Shown: positions 17,318 to 25,362, counted from the first letter of the stretch. The stretch is DNA of 64,000 bases from Acidobacteriota bacterium (GCA_016700075.1 CP065000.1:1860001-1924000), one strand, 5' to 3'. Numbers and translations are program-made. Notes: a model not told the origin generated them from the letters alone.

Positions 17318-17345
17318 CGTCTAAAATATAATCGATACAGTCAGA

Positions 17346-18845
17346 ATGAAATTTCCGCGAGCATCAGGAATTTTGCTTCACATTTCGTCGCTGCCCGGGC
17401 CGCACGGCATCGGCGATATGGGCGATCATGCGTTCGAATTTGTCGATCTGTTGGCCGAGGCCGAGCAGGCCTATTGGCAGATACTGCCGCTGACGCCGGC
17501 AGGAGCAGGCAATTCACCTTACTCCTCATGCTCCGCATTTGCCGGAAACAAACTTCTCATATCACCCGAGCGTCTAGTCGCTGACGGAATACTAGATCGG
17601 ATCGAAGTATCCGGCTTTCCGGCCTTCGAGGAAGCAGCCGTAGATTTTGAAGGTGCTTGGCGATGGAAGGGGCCGTTGCTCGAAGCTGCCTTCGAAAACT
17701 TTCGGTCGTCGCCGTCTAAGGAGATCGCAGCGGAATTTGAACGCTTTTCCGATGAGAACGCCTGGTGGCTTGAGGACTATGTGCTTTTCACTGCCCTGAA
17801 AGATGCATTCGGCAGCAAGGCCTGGTTCGAATGGCCGACGCCTATCAGGGCTCGTGACATCGAAGCCGTCGAGCGTGCGCGCAGGCAGTATGCACGCGAG
17901 ATGGATCAAGAGCGTTTTGCCCAGTTCCTCTTCTTTCGTCAGTGGAACGCATTGAAGCGTTATGCAAATACTCACGGCGTCCGGATCATAGGCGACATAC
18001 CGATCTTCGTTGCTCTCGATTCTGCTGATGTGTGGTGCAACCAGCATCTTTTCAAACTCGATTTGGACGGTATGCCGAAGGTGGTCTCAGGCGTGCCGCC
18101 GGACTATTTTTCAGAAACAGGACAGCTTTGGGGAAATCCGATCTACGACTGGTCAGCGATGTTCGAGGACGACCTCGGCTGGTGGACGGCACGCATAGCA
18201 TGGGAGCTGCAGCGTAACGATATCGTTCGGCTCGATCATTTCATAGGCTTTGTCAGGAACTGGGAAATTCCGTTTGGCGACGAAACTGCGGAGAACGGCG
18301 AATGGGTCGACGTGCCCGGCGAACGCATCTTCGCGACGCTCACACGCAGGCTTGGCGACATGCCGCTGATCGCCGAGGATCTTGGCTCACTCACCGCCGA
18401 GGTCGAGGAGCTTCGCAACAAATTCGGATTTCCGGGCATGCGCGTATTGCAGTACGGATTCGGCGGCGATGCGTTCAATCGCGATCTGCCGCACAACTAT
18501 CCCCGCAACTGCGTTGCTTACACAGGGACGCACGACAACGACACAGCTCTCGGCTGGTACCACTCTCTGACGAAAGAACATCGACGGCATTTGCGTTCTT
18601 ATTTGGGATTTTCCGGCCGCGACATTAATCAGGGAATGATCCGATGTTTGTTGGCTTCCGTTGCAGATACGGCCATCATTCCGCTACAGGACCTGCTCGG
18701 ATTCGGGAGCGACGGGCGTATGAATTTTCCGGGCAAAGAAGATGGGAATTGGGCGTGGCGCGTTCCGGGCGAGATGCTAACCTCCGGCGCGTTTGACCGG
18801 CTGCATAAGATATGCGAGATATTTGGTCGATCAAGACAGCGTTGA
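17346..18845 (+). CDS. malQ: 4-alpha-glucanotransferase (amylomaltase)
   Basis: This 499-residue GH77 enzyme transfers alpha-1,4-glucan segments between maltodextrins. It starts RASGILLHISSLPGPHGIGD, with PLTPAGAGNSPYSS nearby. Catalytic residues are Asp297 (IVRLDHFIGF), Glu344 (LIAEDLG) and Asp397 (GTHDNDTALGWY), and the GDIPIFVALDSADVW segment is typical. Length matches bacterial MalQ. It is divergent from the uraD group with only 28 bases between. Together with the GH57 branching enzyme and galU it points to glycogen or maltodextrin turnover. Confidence 0.95.
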   Translation: MKFPRASGILLHISSLPGPHGIGDMGDHAFEFVDLLAEAEQAYWQILPLTPAGAGNSPYSSCSAFAGNKLLISPERLVADGILDRIEVSGFPAFEEAAVDFEGAWRWKGPLLEAAFENFRSSPSKEIAAEFERFSDENAWWLEDYVLFTALKDAFGSKAWFEWPTPIRARDIEAVERARRQYAREMDQERFAQFLFFRQWNALKRYANTHGVRIIGDIPIFVALDSADVWCNQHLFKLDLDGMPKVVSGVPPDYFSETGQLWGNPIYDWSAMFEDDLGWWTARIAWELQRNDIVRLDHFIGFVRNWEIPFGDETAENGEWVDVPGERIFATLTRRLGDMPLIAEDLGSLTAEVEELRNKFGFPGMRVLQYGFGGDAFNRDLPHNYPRNCVAYTGTHDNDTALGWYHSLTKEHRRHLRSYLGFSGRDINQGMIRCLLASVADTAIIPLQDLLGFGSDGRMNFPGKEDGNWAWRVPGEMLTSGAFDRLHKICEIFGRSRQR

Positions 18846-18976
18846 TCATCGCTTGACAAAAACACATTTCACCGTCCAACGAGTTTGCCAAACAACAAAC
18901 ACTGTGCCATATTTTATTGATTGTTAGGGTAAGACCTTATTTTTATTACACTTTTTTGAGGAGACCAATATAAACT

Positions 18977-19510
18977 ATGGCAGGAAAATTTGAGATCAAG
19001 ACAGGCAAGACCGGCAAGGTCCGCTTCAATCTGAAGGCGAGCAATGGTCAGATCATTCTGACCAGCGAAGCATACGAATCAATGGCCGCTGCAAAGAAGG
19101 GCGTCGCTTCTGTAAAGAAGAACGCAACGAACGACAAGCGTTTCGAACGCAAGACCGCGAAAGACGGTTCGCCGTTCTTTGTGCTCAAGGCAGCTAATGG
19201 CGAGATCATCGGCAAGAGCGAAATGTATAAGACCGTCAAGTCGATGGAGAACGGTGTCGCTTCGGTAGGCAAGCACGCCCCTGACGCACCGGTCGTTGAC
19301 GGCGATGCTAAGCCGGCTGCAAAGCCTGCAGCGAAACCTGCGGCAAAGGCAGCTGCTAAGCCCGCTGCTAAACCGGCAGCTAAAAAGGCACCGGCTAAGA
19401 AAGCAGCTCCGGCGAAAAAGGCCGCTCCTGCAAAGAAGGCCGCTCCTGCAAAGAAGGCAGCTCCGGCTAAGAAAGCACCGGCAAAGAAAGCCGCAGCTAA
19501 GAAGAAATAG
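18977..19510 (+). CDS. Tandem DUF1508 (YegP-like) protein with histone-H1-like tail
   Basis: This 177-residue protein has two DUF1508 repeats (about 3-50 and 54-100; FNLKASNGQIILTSEAY and FVLKAANGEIIGKSEMY), each ending in a KKGVASVKK or ENGVASVGK helix. A tail of about 65 residues (108-177) consists only of Ala, Lys and Pro repeats such as AAPAKKAAPAKK. The tail resembles eukaryotic H1 and bacterial H1-like DNA-binding tails. GAGGAG lies 13 bases before the ATG, and the upstream 70 bases are AT-rich. A strong terminator follows. A nucleoid-associated role is an inference. Confidence 0.75.
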   Translation: MAGKFEIKTGKTGKVRFNLKASNGQIILTSEAYESMAAAKKGVASVKKNATNDKRFERKTAKDGSPFFVLKAANGEIIGKSEMYKTVKSMENGVASVGKHAPDAPVVDGDAKPAAKPAAKPAAKAAAKPAAKPAAKKAPAKKAAPAKKAAPAKKAAPAKKAAPAKKAPAKKAAAKKK

Positions 19511-19538
19511 CTTTTTCGAAGATTTCTTCGGATCCAAT

Positions 19539-19573
19539 ATAGCCCGAGCGTCAGCTTGGGCTATTATTTTTGT
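19539..19573 (+). terminator. Terminator after the DUF1508 gene, touching the next start codon
   Basis: ATAGCCCGAG (19539-19548) pairs with CTTGGGCTAT (19555-19564) with one G-T pair and a six-base loop, followed by TATTTTTGTC. It ends three bases before the ATG at 19576 of the DUF1343 gene, leaving no room for a promoter between. Confidence 0.8.
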
Positions 19574-19575
19574 CT

Positions 19576-20757
19576 ATGAGTAACGCCCGCGTCATGCTCG
19601 GCATCGAGCGTTTGTTGAAAGAACAGGCAGGCCTGTTGAAAGGCCGTCGTGTCGGCTTGGTATGCAATCAAGCGTCGGTTTTGCCCAACAGCTTTGCACA
19701 TGCAGCCGACGTTTTTCGCGCACACCCCGACATAGATCTGACTACGCTGTTCGGGCCGCAGCACGGCATTCGCGGCGACGTGCAGTACAACATGATCGAG
19801 ACGCCGCACGTCCGCGACCGCCGCACAGGGCTGATGGTGTATTCGCTCTACAGCGAAACGCGTGTTCCGACCGAGGAAATGCTGGCAGGTGTTGATGACA
19901 TCGTCGTCGATCTGCAGGACGTCGGCTGCCGCATCTACACATTTATCTACACAATGGCGAACTGCATGCGTGCCGCCGCCGAACACGGCAAACGCATCAT
20001 CGTCTGTGATCGGCCGAATCCGATCAACGGCGTCACGATCGAAGGCAACGTGACGGAAACAGAATTCACATCGTTCGTCGGGCAATTTGAGATACCGACC
20101 CGTCACGGGATGACGATCGGCGAGCTCGCAAAAATGTTCAACGACCATTTCGGTATCGGCTGCGAACTCGATGTCGTCGAGATGCAGGGCTGGCAACGCG
20201 AGATGTGGGGCGACGAGACAGGGCTGCCGTGGATATTGCCATCGCCGAACGTGCCGGACGTTGATACATGCGTCGTATTCCCCGCGACCGTTCATCTCGA
20301 GGGCACCGAACTCTCAGAAGGCCGAGGCACGACGCTGCCGTTTTTCCTGAACGGAGCACCTTTCATCGACCCTTACGATTGGGCGGCGGAGCTCCGCAAA
20401 TTTGACCTGCCGGGCGTAGCATTTCGCGAAGCGTATTTTCAGCCGACATTCTGCGAATTCGCCGGCCAATCATGCGGCGGCGTCCAGCTCCACATCACCG
20501 ATCGCGACGCCTTCAAACCCGTCATTACAGGCATCGCCATGGTCAAAACCGCGTACGAGATGTACCCCGACCACTTCCAGTGGCGCCAAAACGCCTACGA
20601 ATACGAATACGACAAAAACCCCTTCGACGTCGTCTGCGGCACGGATAAGATCCGCCTGGCTATTGAAGATAGAGCTAAGGTCTCGGAGATCGAGAATGCG
20701 TGGCAGAACACACTAGCTGAATTCGTGGGCGCCCGAAGCAAATTTTCTATCTATTGA
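19576..20757 (+). CDS. DUF1343 protein, exo-beta-N-acetylmuramidase NamZ-like (GH171)
   Basis: This 393-residue protein matches DUF1343: GRRVGLVCNQASVLPN, LFGPQHGIRGD, SETRVPTEEMLAGVDDIVVDLQDVGCR and DRPNPINGVTIEGN. The family includes NamZ, which removes N-acetylmuramic acid from non-reducing ends of peptidoglycan fragments. NamZ of Bacillus is exported, but no signal peptide is seen here, so a cytoplasmic recycling role is possible. A TTG at 19570 is in frame; ATG 19576 is preferred, though neither has a Shine-Dalgarno. The start abuts the preceding terminator. Confidence 0.8.
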   Translation: MSNARVMLGIERLLKEQAGLLKGRRVGLVCNQASVLPNSFAHAADVFRAHPDIDLTTLFGPQHGIRGDVQYNMIETPHVRDRRTGLMVYSLYSETRVPTEEMLAGVDDIVVDLQDVGCRIYTFIYTMANCMRAAAEHGKRIIVCDRPNPINGVTIEGNVTETEFTSFVGQFEIPTRHGMTIGELAKMFNDHFGIGCELDVVEMQGWQREMWGDETGLPWILPSPNVPDVDTCVVFPATVHLEGTELSEGRGTTLPFFLNGAPFIDPYDWAAELRKFDLPGVAFREAYFQPTFCEFAGQSCGGVQLHITDRDAFKPVITGIAMVKTAYEMYPDHFQWRQNAYEYEYDKNPFDVVCGTDKIRLAIEDRAKVSEIENAWQNTLAEFVGARSKFSIY

Positions 20758-20762
20758 CGATC

Positions 20763-21041
20763 TCATCCACCGCTGACGGCGTTGAAGATGTGAATTTCGT
20801 CCGAGGTGAGTTTGGTTGCCAGGCCTTGGCGGCGTTTGACGTTGTCATTGCCGGCGAAGATGTTCACGTGGGTGCGGATCTCGCCCTGTTCATTCAGAAC
20901 TCGGTCGCGGAGCGCAGGATGCTGTTTCCACAAAGCATCCAACACATCGCTGACAAGAGCGAACTCGCCTACCAACTTCATTTCCGTAGCACCGCCGGAA
21001 AACGACTTAAGGTGCCCGCTGAGGTGAACTGTGATCGACAT
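20763..21041 (-). CDS. MoaD/ThiS family ubiquitin-like sulfur carrier
   Basis: This 92-residue protein begins MSITVHLSGHLKSFSGG and ends in the diagnostic Gly-Gly (HIFNAVSGG). The ubiquitin-like fold is suggested by alternating strands and by the VSDVLDALWKQHPAL helix. Such carriers hold a thiocarboxylate on the final Gly for molybdopterin, thiamine or other sulfur insertion. ATG 21041 is chosen because AAGGAG lies just upstream. It is downstream of the BNR-repeat gene on the same strand. No moaE, thiG or activating enzyme is nearby, so its pathway is unknown. Confidence 0.8.
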   Translation of the reverse strand: MSITVHLSGHLKSFSGGATEMKLVGEFALVSDVLDALWKQHPALRDRVLNEQGEIRTHVNIFAGNDNVKRRQGLATKLTSDEIHIFNAVSGG

Positions 21042-21071
21042 GATCTCCTTAGAAAACTTTGCGGCCTTCAT

Positions 21072-21116
21072 GTCTCTGCGGGAGATGTTTCCCGCTAAGC
21101 CACGAAGCCCACAAAG
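21072..21116 (-). repeat. Intercistronic hairpin with weak 7-base periodicity
   Basis: Between the BNR-protein stop and the carrier start lies GCGGGA (21078-21083) pairing with TCCCGC (21090-21095). The minus strand around it reads as runs such as CTTTGTG GGCTTCG TGGCTTA. The periodicity is much weaker than in the arrays at 22 and 23.8 kb. It could be a processing or attenuation hairpin. Confidence 0.35.
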
Positions 21117-22187
21117 TTAATCTACTGCATACGCCTTGACGCAGCAGATCTCCGGCAGCGAGCCTTCGATCATCTTCCACGAATCGCCGTCGTTCATCGA
21201 CGCGAAAAGCTTACCGTTCTTTGTTCCGAAAAAGATGTTGTCGCCGACCGATGTGACCGCGTCGCGCAGGATGACCTCGTACGCATTTTTCTGCGGCAAA
21301 CCCTTGGTCAGCGGCTGCCAACTTTCGCCTTCGTCGCGGGTACGGTAAACGCGGAGTTTGCCTTCGCAGGTGAAACGCTCAGCGTCCTTTTGCAGCGGCA
21401 CGATGAAAGCCGAGCCCGACTCGCTCACTGTCAGGCCGAATCCAAAATTCGATGGCAGGCCGTTCTCGATCTCTTCCCAAGTGCGGGCACCATCGCGGCT
21501 GCGGTAAACGCCGTGGTGGTTCTGCAGAAAGTAGAGATTCTTTTTCGACGGATGGCGTGCGATCTTGTGCACGCATTGGCCGAATTCGGGATAATTGTCC
21601 GGCATAAAATATGCCGACACGCCTTTGTTCGTCGAGCCCCACGTTTCGCCGCCGTCAGCCGATTGATAAACGCCGCCCGTCGATATTGCGATCTTGATGT
21701 CTTTCGGGTTTTTCGGATCGGTGACGATGGTGTGCAGGCAGAGCCCGCCAAATCCCGGTTGCCATTGTTTGCGATGCGGATGCTTCCAAAGCCCTTTGTT
21801 CAGTGACCACGTCTCGCCTTGATCGTGCGATTCGAACAGAGCAGCCGGTGCCACGCCGACGTACAGCGAATCGCTGCCGCCGCCCGCGGTTATCTGCCAA
21901 ATATTCTCGAGCGACGTTTTTGTATTCGCGGGCATCTTGATGCGGCGTTTCTCGGGCTGATCCCACGTTTTGCCCATGTCGGTGCTTTTGCAAAGCTCGG
22001 CCCCGAAATGCCAACTCGCCGGTGCGGCCCACATCACGTTGCGGCCTTTCCGCTGATCCAGAAACGCCGAGAAAACCGCCAGCCCCGAAAAATGCGGCCC
22101 ATCTATCGACCACCGCCCATTCCCGCCCCGGCGTAATACGAACAGCCCCTTCGCCGTCCCTACAAGTAACAAAATTGATCCGGCCAT
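21117..22187 (-). CDS. BNR/sialidase-like beta-propeller protein
   Basis: This 356-residue protein has repeated Asp-box motifs: STDMGKTW, SHDQGETW, SADGGETW, SRDGARTW, TRDEGESW and MNDGDSW. These mark BNR-type beta-propellers seen in sialidases and in many non-enzymatic proteins. There is no signal peptide and no sialidase Arg triad that I can identify, so sialidase activity is not claimed. ATG 22187 has GGAGG five bases upstream and is preferred over GTG 22202. It is followed by the ThiS/MoaD-like gene, suggesting a two-gene operon. Confidence 0.75.
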   Translation of the reverse strand: MAGSILLLVGTAKGLFVLRRGGNGRWSIDGPHFSGLAVFSAFLDQRKGRNVMWAAPASWHFGAELCKSTDMGKTWDQPEKRRIKMPANTKTSLENIWQITAGGGSDSLYVGVAPAALFESHDQGETWSLNKGLWKHPHRKQWQPGFGGLCLHTIVTDPKNPKDIKIAISTGGVYQSADGGETWGSTNKGVSAYFMPDNYPEFGQCVHKIARHPSKKNLYFLQNHHGVYRSRDGARTWEEIENGLPSNFGFGLTVSESGSAFIVPLQKDAERFTCEGKLRVYRTRDEGESWQPLTKGLPQKNAYEVILRDAVTSVGDNIFFGTKNGKLFASMNDGDSWKMIEGSLPEICCVKAYAVD

Positions 22188-22196
22188 CTGCGCCTC

Positions 22197-22266
22197 CAAC
22201 ACTATCCACTAAACACTTGTCACTTCTAACTTGTCACTCGTCACTTATCACTTGTCACTGTATAAA
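22197..22266 (-). repeat. Heptanucleotide array following TTTATAC, in the BNR-gene leader
   Basis: On the minus strand TTTATAC (22266-22260) is followed without a gap by nine in-register 7-base units (22259-22197). Six of them are close to AGTGACA and the last three are AGTGTTT, AGTGGAT and AGTGTTG. The array ends at the Shine-Dalgarno of the BNR gene. Upstream of TTTATAC, back to the DUF853 stop, weaker 7-base spacing continues. It resembles the short tandemly repeated heptamers known from some cyanobacteria. Confidence 0.8.
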
Positions 22267-22299
22267 TTCAGTGGTTAGTCAAAAGTTAAAGATCACGAG

Positions 22300-23823
22300 T
22301 CAAAACCAGCTCGTTTTTTTCTTCGACCCGCCGCCGAAGATGCTGCCGAGGACGCCGCGGATTATAGTATTTCCTATCTGGCGACCGATGGATGTCGAGG
22401 CGGAGCGAGCGGCACTTTTTGCGATGGATTCGACCAAAGTGTCCGGCTGACGTGCCGCGGCTCTCTCTTCACGGGCTAGTTTTTCAGCTTCTTTTTGGGC
22501 TTCAAGCTGTGCCTTTGTCGCGGCTTCTGCGGCCGCACGCTCCTCGGCCTTTGCTGTCAGCATCTCGTACGCTGATTCGCGGTCGATGGCATTTTCATAA
22601 ACACCCGCCACAAGCGACGTATTCTGGAGCTGCTGCCGCTGTTCGGGCGTGATAGGGCCGATGTGTCCGGCAGGCGGAACGACGAACGCACGATCGACCA
22701 TGGTCGGAATGCCCTTTTCGTCGAGCGTGGAGATCAGCACTTCACCGACGCCCAGCTCCGTTATCACCGTTTCGGTCTTGATATCAGGATTCACCCGAAA
22801 CGAGGATGCCGCGGCGCGCACGCCTTTCTGTTCCTGCGGCGTGTAGGCACGCAATGCGTGCTGCACACGATTGCCCAATTGTGCCAGGACCTTTTCAGGG
22901 ATGTCCGCCGGATTCTGCGTGACGAAATAGACCCCTACACCTTTTGAGCGGATCAGCCGGACGACCTGTTCGATCTTTTCCACCAAGGCAGGCGGGGCAT
23001 CGTTGAAAAGCAAATGAGCCTCGTCAAAAAAGAAAACGAGCTTGGGTTTTTCCAGATCACCCGCCTCCGGCAGCGATTCGAAAAGCTCGCTCAGCAGCCA
23101 CAGCAGAAACGTCGAATACAGCTTCGGCGAATTGATCAGTTCGTCCGCAGCAAGCAGATTGAGCACGCCTTTGCCGTCAGCCGACTGCATAAAATCATCG
23201 AGCGAGACCGCAGGTTCGCCAAAGAACAGATGTCCGCCCTGTTCATCGAGCTGAAGCAGCCCTCGCTGGATCGCTCCTACTGACGCGGCCGACACATTGC
23301 CGTACTGAAGCGTGAGTTCTTTGGCATTTGTCCCTACAAACTGCATTAGCGACTGCAGGTCTTTCAGGTCAAGAAGCAGCAGGCCATTATCGTCAGCATA
23401 CTTGAACGCGATCTGCAGCACGCCCGCCTGCGTGTCGTTCAGCTGCAAAAGCCGTGCGATCAGCAGCGGGCCCATTTCCGAAACGGTCGCCCGCAGCGGA
23501 TGCCCCTGCTTGCCGAAAACGTCCCAGACAGTAGCCGGAAACTGCTCGAATACGGGCGTAATACCGAGTTGTTCATTGCGCGCATCGATCTTGGCGTTCC
23601 CGCCGCCGGGCTGAGTAACGCCGGTCAGATCGCCCTTGATATCGGCCATAAAGACCGGCACGCCGATCTTGCTAAAACCTTCAGCGATACGCTGCAGCGT
23701 AACGGTCTTGCCGGTGCCGGTCGCACCGGTGATCACGCCGTGGCGGTTCGCCATTTGCGGCAGCAGATAAAACCCGCTTTCGGGCGATTCGTCTTTTTTT
23801 GCGACTAATATTGGTTCGCTCAT
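22300..23823 (-). CDS. DUF853 family HerA-like ATPase (YjgR type)
   Basis: This 507-residue protein is a FtsK/HerA-superfamily ATPase of the DUF853 family. Walker A is GVITGATGTGKTVTLQ, Walker B LVFFFDEAHLLF, with FMADIKGDLTG and YFVTQNPADIPEKVLAQLGNRVQHALRAY as further family blocks. The C-terminus has an Ala/Glu-rich coiled-coil-like stretch (about 420-465), then a Gly-rich tail. The start ATG lies directly after a heptad array. The cellular role of YjgR proteins is not established; no NurA nuclease partner is present. Confidence 0.85.
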   Translation of the reverse strand: MSEPILVAKKDESPESGFYLLPQMANRHGVITGATGTGKTVTLQRIAEGFSKIGVPVFMADIKGDLTGVTQPGGGNAKIDARNEQLGITPVFEQFPATVWDVFGKQGHPLRATVSEMGPLLIARLLQLNDTQAGVLQIAFKYADDNGLLLLDLKDLQSLMQFVGTNAKELTLQYGNVSAASVGAIQRGLLQLDEQGGHLFFGEPAVSLDDFMQSADGKGVLNLLAADELINSPKLYSTFLLWLLSELFESLPEAGDLEKPKLVFFFDEAHLLFNDAPPALVEKIEQVVRLIRSKGVGVYFVTQNPADIPEKVLAQLGNRVQHALRAYTPQEQKGVRAAASSFRVNPDIKTETVITELGVGEVLISTLDEKGIPTMVDRAFVVPPAGHIGPITPEQRQQLQNTSLVAGVYENAIDRESAYEMLTAKAEERAAAEAATKAQLEAQKEAEKLAREERAAARQPDTLVESIAKSAARSASTSIGRQIGNTIIRGVLGSIFGGGSKKKTSWF

Positions 23824-23833
23824 ATTCGTAAAA

Positions 23834-23917
23834 GTGGTCAGTGGTCAGTATTCGGTATTCGGTGTTCAATGTTCAATGTTCAATGTTCAATGCTCAATGT
23901 TCGGTGTTCCGTATAAA
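23834..23917 (-). repeat. Heptanucleotide array following TTTATAC, in the DUF853-gene leader
   Basis: On the minus strand TTTATAC (23917-23911) is followed immediately by eleven in-register 7-base units (23910-23834). Units include TGAACAT three times, CGAATAC twice and TGACCAC twice. Ten bases later the DUF853 ATG begins. Upstream of TTTATAC are two copies of CAGTGGCCGG spaced 14 bases apart. The design is the same as that of the array upstream of the BNR gene. Confidence 0.8.
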
Positions 23918-23951
23918 GCTTTTCCGGCCACTGACAACCGGCCACTGTTTC

Positions 23952-24554
23952 TCAGCATTTCTCGTATTTCCAATTCTTACGTTTACCTTCCGTCAGCCAT
24001 TCGATGGTCGTCGCAAGCCGTTTTTCGCGCGTCGGCTCGGTCTTAGCGTCAGTGATCCACTCAATGTATTCGCGTTTACAGCTCGGGGGAAATTTGTCGA
24101 ACGTCTCGGCGGCCTTCTTATTCTTTTTCAGCTCCGCGGCAAGTATATCCGGCACGACGATCTCGGCCTTCTCTGATGCTTTCGGTTTTGGTATTTTAAT
24201 TCCTTTTTCGTTCAGCTCGATCGCTTGGTTGATGAGTTCGATGATGACCTTGTCCTTTGGCAGGTCTTTGAGCGATGTGATCTTTCCGAAGCTGCTGAGC
24301 GTATTGCGTTCCGCATCGATCGCCGAATGGTCCATGATCTGCTGCTTCCAAAACCCGAAAGCACAATGCTGCTTGAATGCCGCCATATTGCACAGCGGCC
24401 CTTTGAAATCGAAATGCGGCATGCTCCATTTCATCGTTTCCTCGACATCGGGGCACGCTTTGTGGATCAGTTTGCGGATGTGTGTAAGTATCGGTTGCGC
24501 AAATTCAGCAGATCTTTCGATGTAGGCGTCAATTCGCGGATCGGTTTTTGGCAT
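23952..24554 (-). CDS. YdeI/OmpD-associated family protein (DUF1801-like domain)
   Basis: This 200-residue protein has an N-terminal DUF1801/YdhG-like domain (DPRIDAYIERSAEFAQPIL, VEETMKWSMPHFDFKGPLCNM, FGFWKQQ) and a C-terminal OmdA-type segment (VPDILAAELKKNKKAAETF, FPPSCKREYIEWITDAKTEPTREKR). This matches cytoplasmic YdeI-like proteins, linked in some bacteria to peptide resistance, without a firm biochemical role. ATG 24554 is preferred over the longer frame because AAGGAG lies about ten bases upstream and a TATAAT lies just beyond. Confidence 0.8.
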   Translation of the reverse strand: MPKTDPRIDAYIERSAEFAQPILTHIRKLIHKACPDVEETMKWSMPHFDFKGPLCNMAAFKQHCAFGFWKQQIMDHSAIDAERNTLSSFGKITSLKDLPKDKVIIELINQAIELNEKGIKIPKPKASEKAEIVVPDILAAELKKNKKAAETFDKFPPSCKREYIEWITDAKTEPTREKRLATTIEWLTEGKRKNWKYEKC

Positions 24555-24590
24555 CGGATTTCTCCTTCCATAAATGAAAATGTGTCTCGG

Positions 24591-24596
24591 ATTATA
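24591..24596 (-). promoter_or_regulatory. Probable -10 box for the YdeI-like gene
   Basis: A perfect TATAAT on the minus strand lies 37 bases upstream of ATG 24554. The best -35 candidate, TTGGTC, is 19 bases further up. This also argues against the longer reading frame. Confidence 0.5.
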
Positions 24597-24679
24597 CACG
24601 ATTCCCAATTCCGTTGACCAATTTTCCCCGCCGGACAGCGCTCCTGCCAGCCTGCCACACGAAAAAAGCGAGAACACAG

Positions 24680-25099
24680 CTATGGCTTATTAGGGCGGTG
24701 TTTTTTCCTCGGGCCGCGGGTCACTGTGACGGTTTCGTAGAGTTTCAGGTACATGCGGCCGGCGGCATCGACCTCGGGGTCGATGAACCGCTGCGTGCCT
24801 TCTATTTTGATGCCGAAATGTTTGCAGAACGGATTGGCATAGATCAGGCGTGCCGAATGGCCGGCGTCCTTTAACAGAAACGCCGCCGAGCCGCTCGTGG
24901 CCTGTGTCGGTTCCAAAATGATCAGATCTTTCGGACGGTTGAAATATAGATAGACGGCTATCGGGCGGCCCATCATTTTATGTGCTTTTTGATTTAGAAA
25001 GATCGTGCCGTCGGATTTTATCGTCACATGCACACGTTCGGCATACGGCACAGTCGGCCCGCCCATAAATTTCTCGCACTGCCTGTCGATCATATTCAT
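24680..25099 (-). CDS. Hypothetical protein
   Basis: The 139-residue product starts MNMIDRQCEKFMGGP, with GAGG and GAGGG sequences upstream, and a promoter at 25162-25190 rules out the longer frame. Readable segments are VHVTIKSDGTIFLNQKAH, RPIAVYLYFNRPKDLIILEP and FGIKIEGTQRFIDPEVDA. The pattern of short strands suggests a small alpha/beta or beta-barrel protein. The tail is basic (TRGPRKKHRPNKP). I do not recognise a family. It is cytoplasmic by lack of signal or membrane segments. Confidence 0.65.
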   Translation of the reverse strand: MNMIDRQCEKFMGGPTVPYAERVHVTIKSDGTIFLNQKAHKMMGRPIAVYLYFNRPKDLIILEPTQATSGSAAFLLKDAGHSARLIYANPFCKHFGIKIEGTQRFIDPEVDAAGRMYLKLYETVTVTRGPRKKHRPNKP

Positions 25100-25161
25100 A
25101 TTCCTCAAACCCTCTCGATCACGCCCAAAATTTAGCGTGTCGCATATTCTACGATGTTTCA

Positions 25162-25190
25162 TTTATGACACAATCGTTTGAAAATGTCAA
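25162..25190 (-). promoter_or_regulatory. Sigma-70-type promoter for the hypothetical gene
   Basis: On the minus strand TTGACA (25190-25185) and CATAAA (25167-25162) are separated by exactly 17 bases. The start site would be near 25155, leaving a leader of about 56 bases to ATG 25099. Confidence 0.55.
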
Positions 25191-25362
25191 ATAATGGAAA
25201 TACCGGGTCATCTAAAGCGTCCGCGTTTCTCTCAGCGGCCTCTGCGAGTAGATAGGTTAAAACGAGACAATGCCGAGAGCACTTTTGCGGCGTTTGGCAT
25301 GCGTTTGCTGCGTTTGCTTCTGTCGGCACTCTGGCGGGAAAGCACCGAAAAAGCGGTCAAAA
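25191..25362. other. Non-coding stretch, degenerate repeat-like sequence
   Basis: No gene is evident. The first 60 bases contain CTC(T/A)GCG-like units (around 25216-25247), and TGCGTTTGC occurs twice in tandem near 25301-25318. These resemble dispersed short repeats but are too decayed to define. The region leads into the 21-base tandem repeats that follow. Confidence 0.4.

Noticed and set aside
22197..23917. CRISPR array
   Set aside because: The repeats are seven bases long with no spacers, and no cas genes are present.
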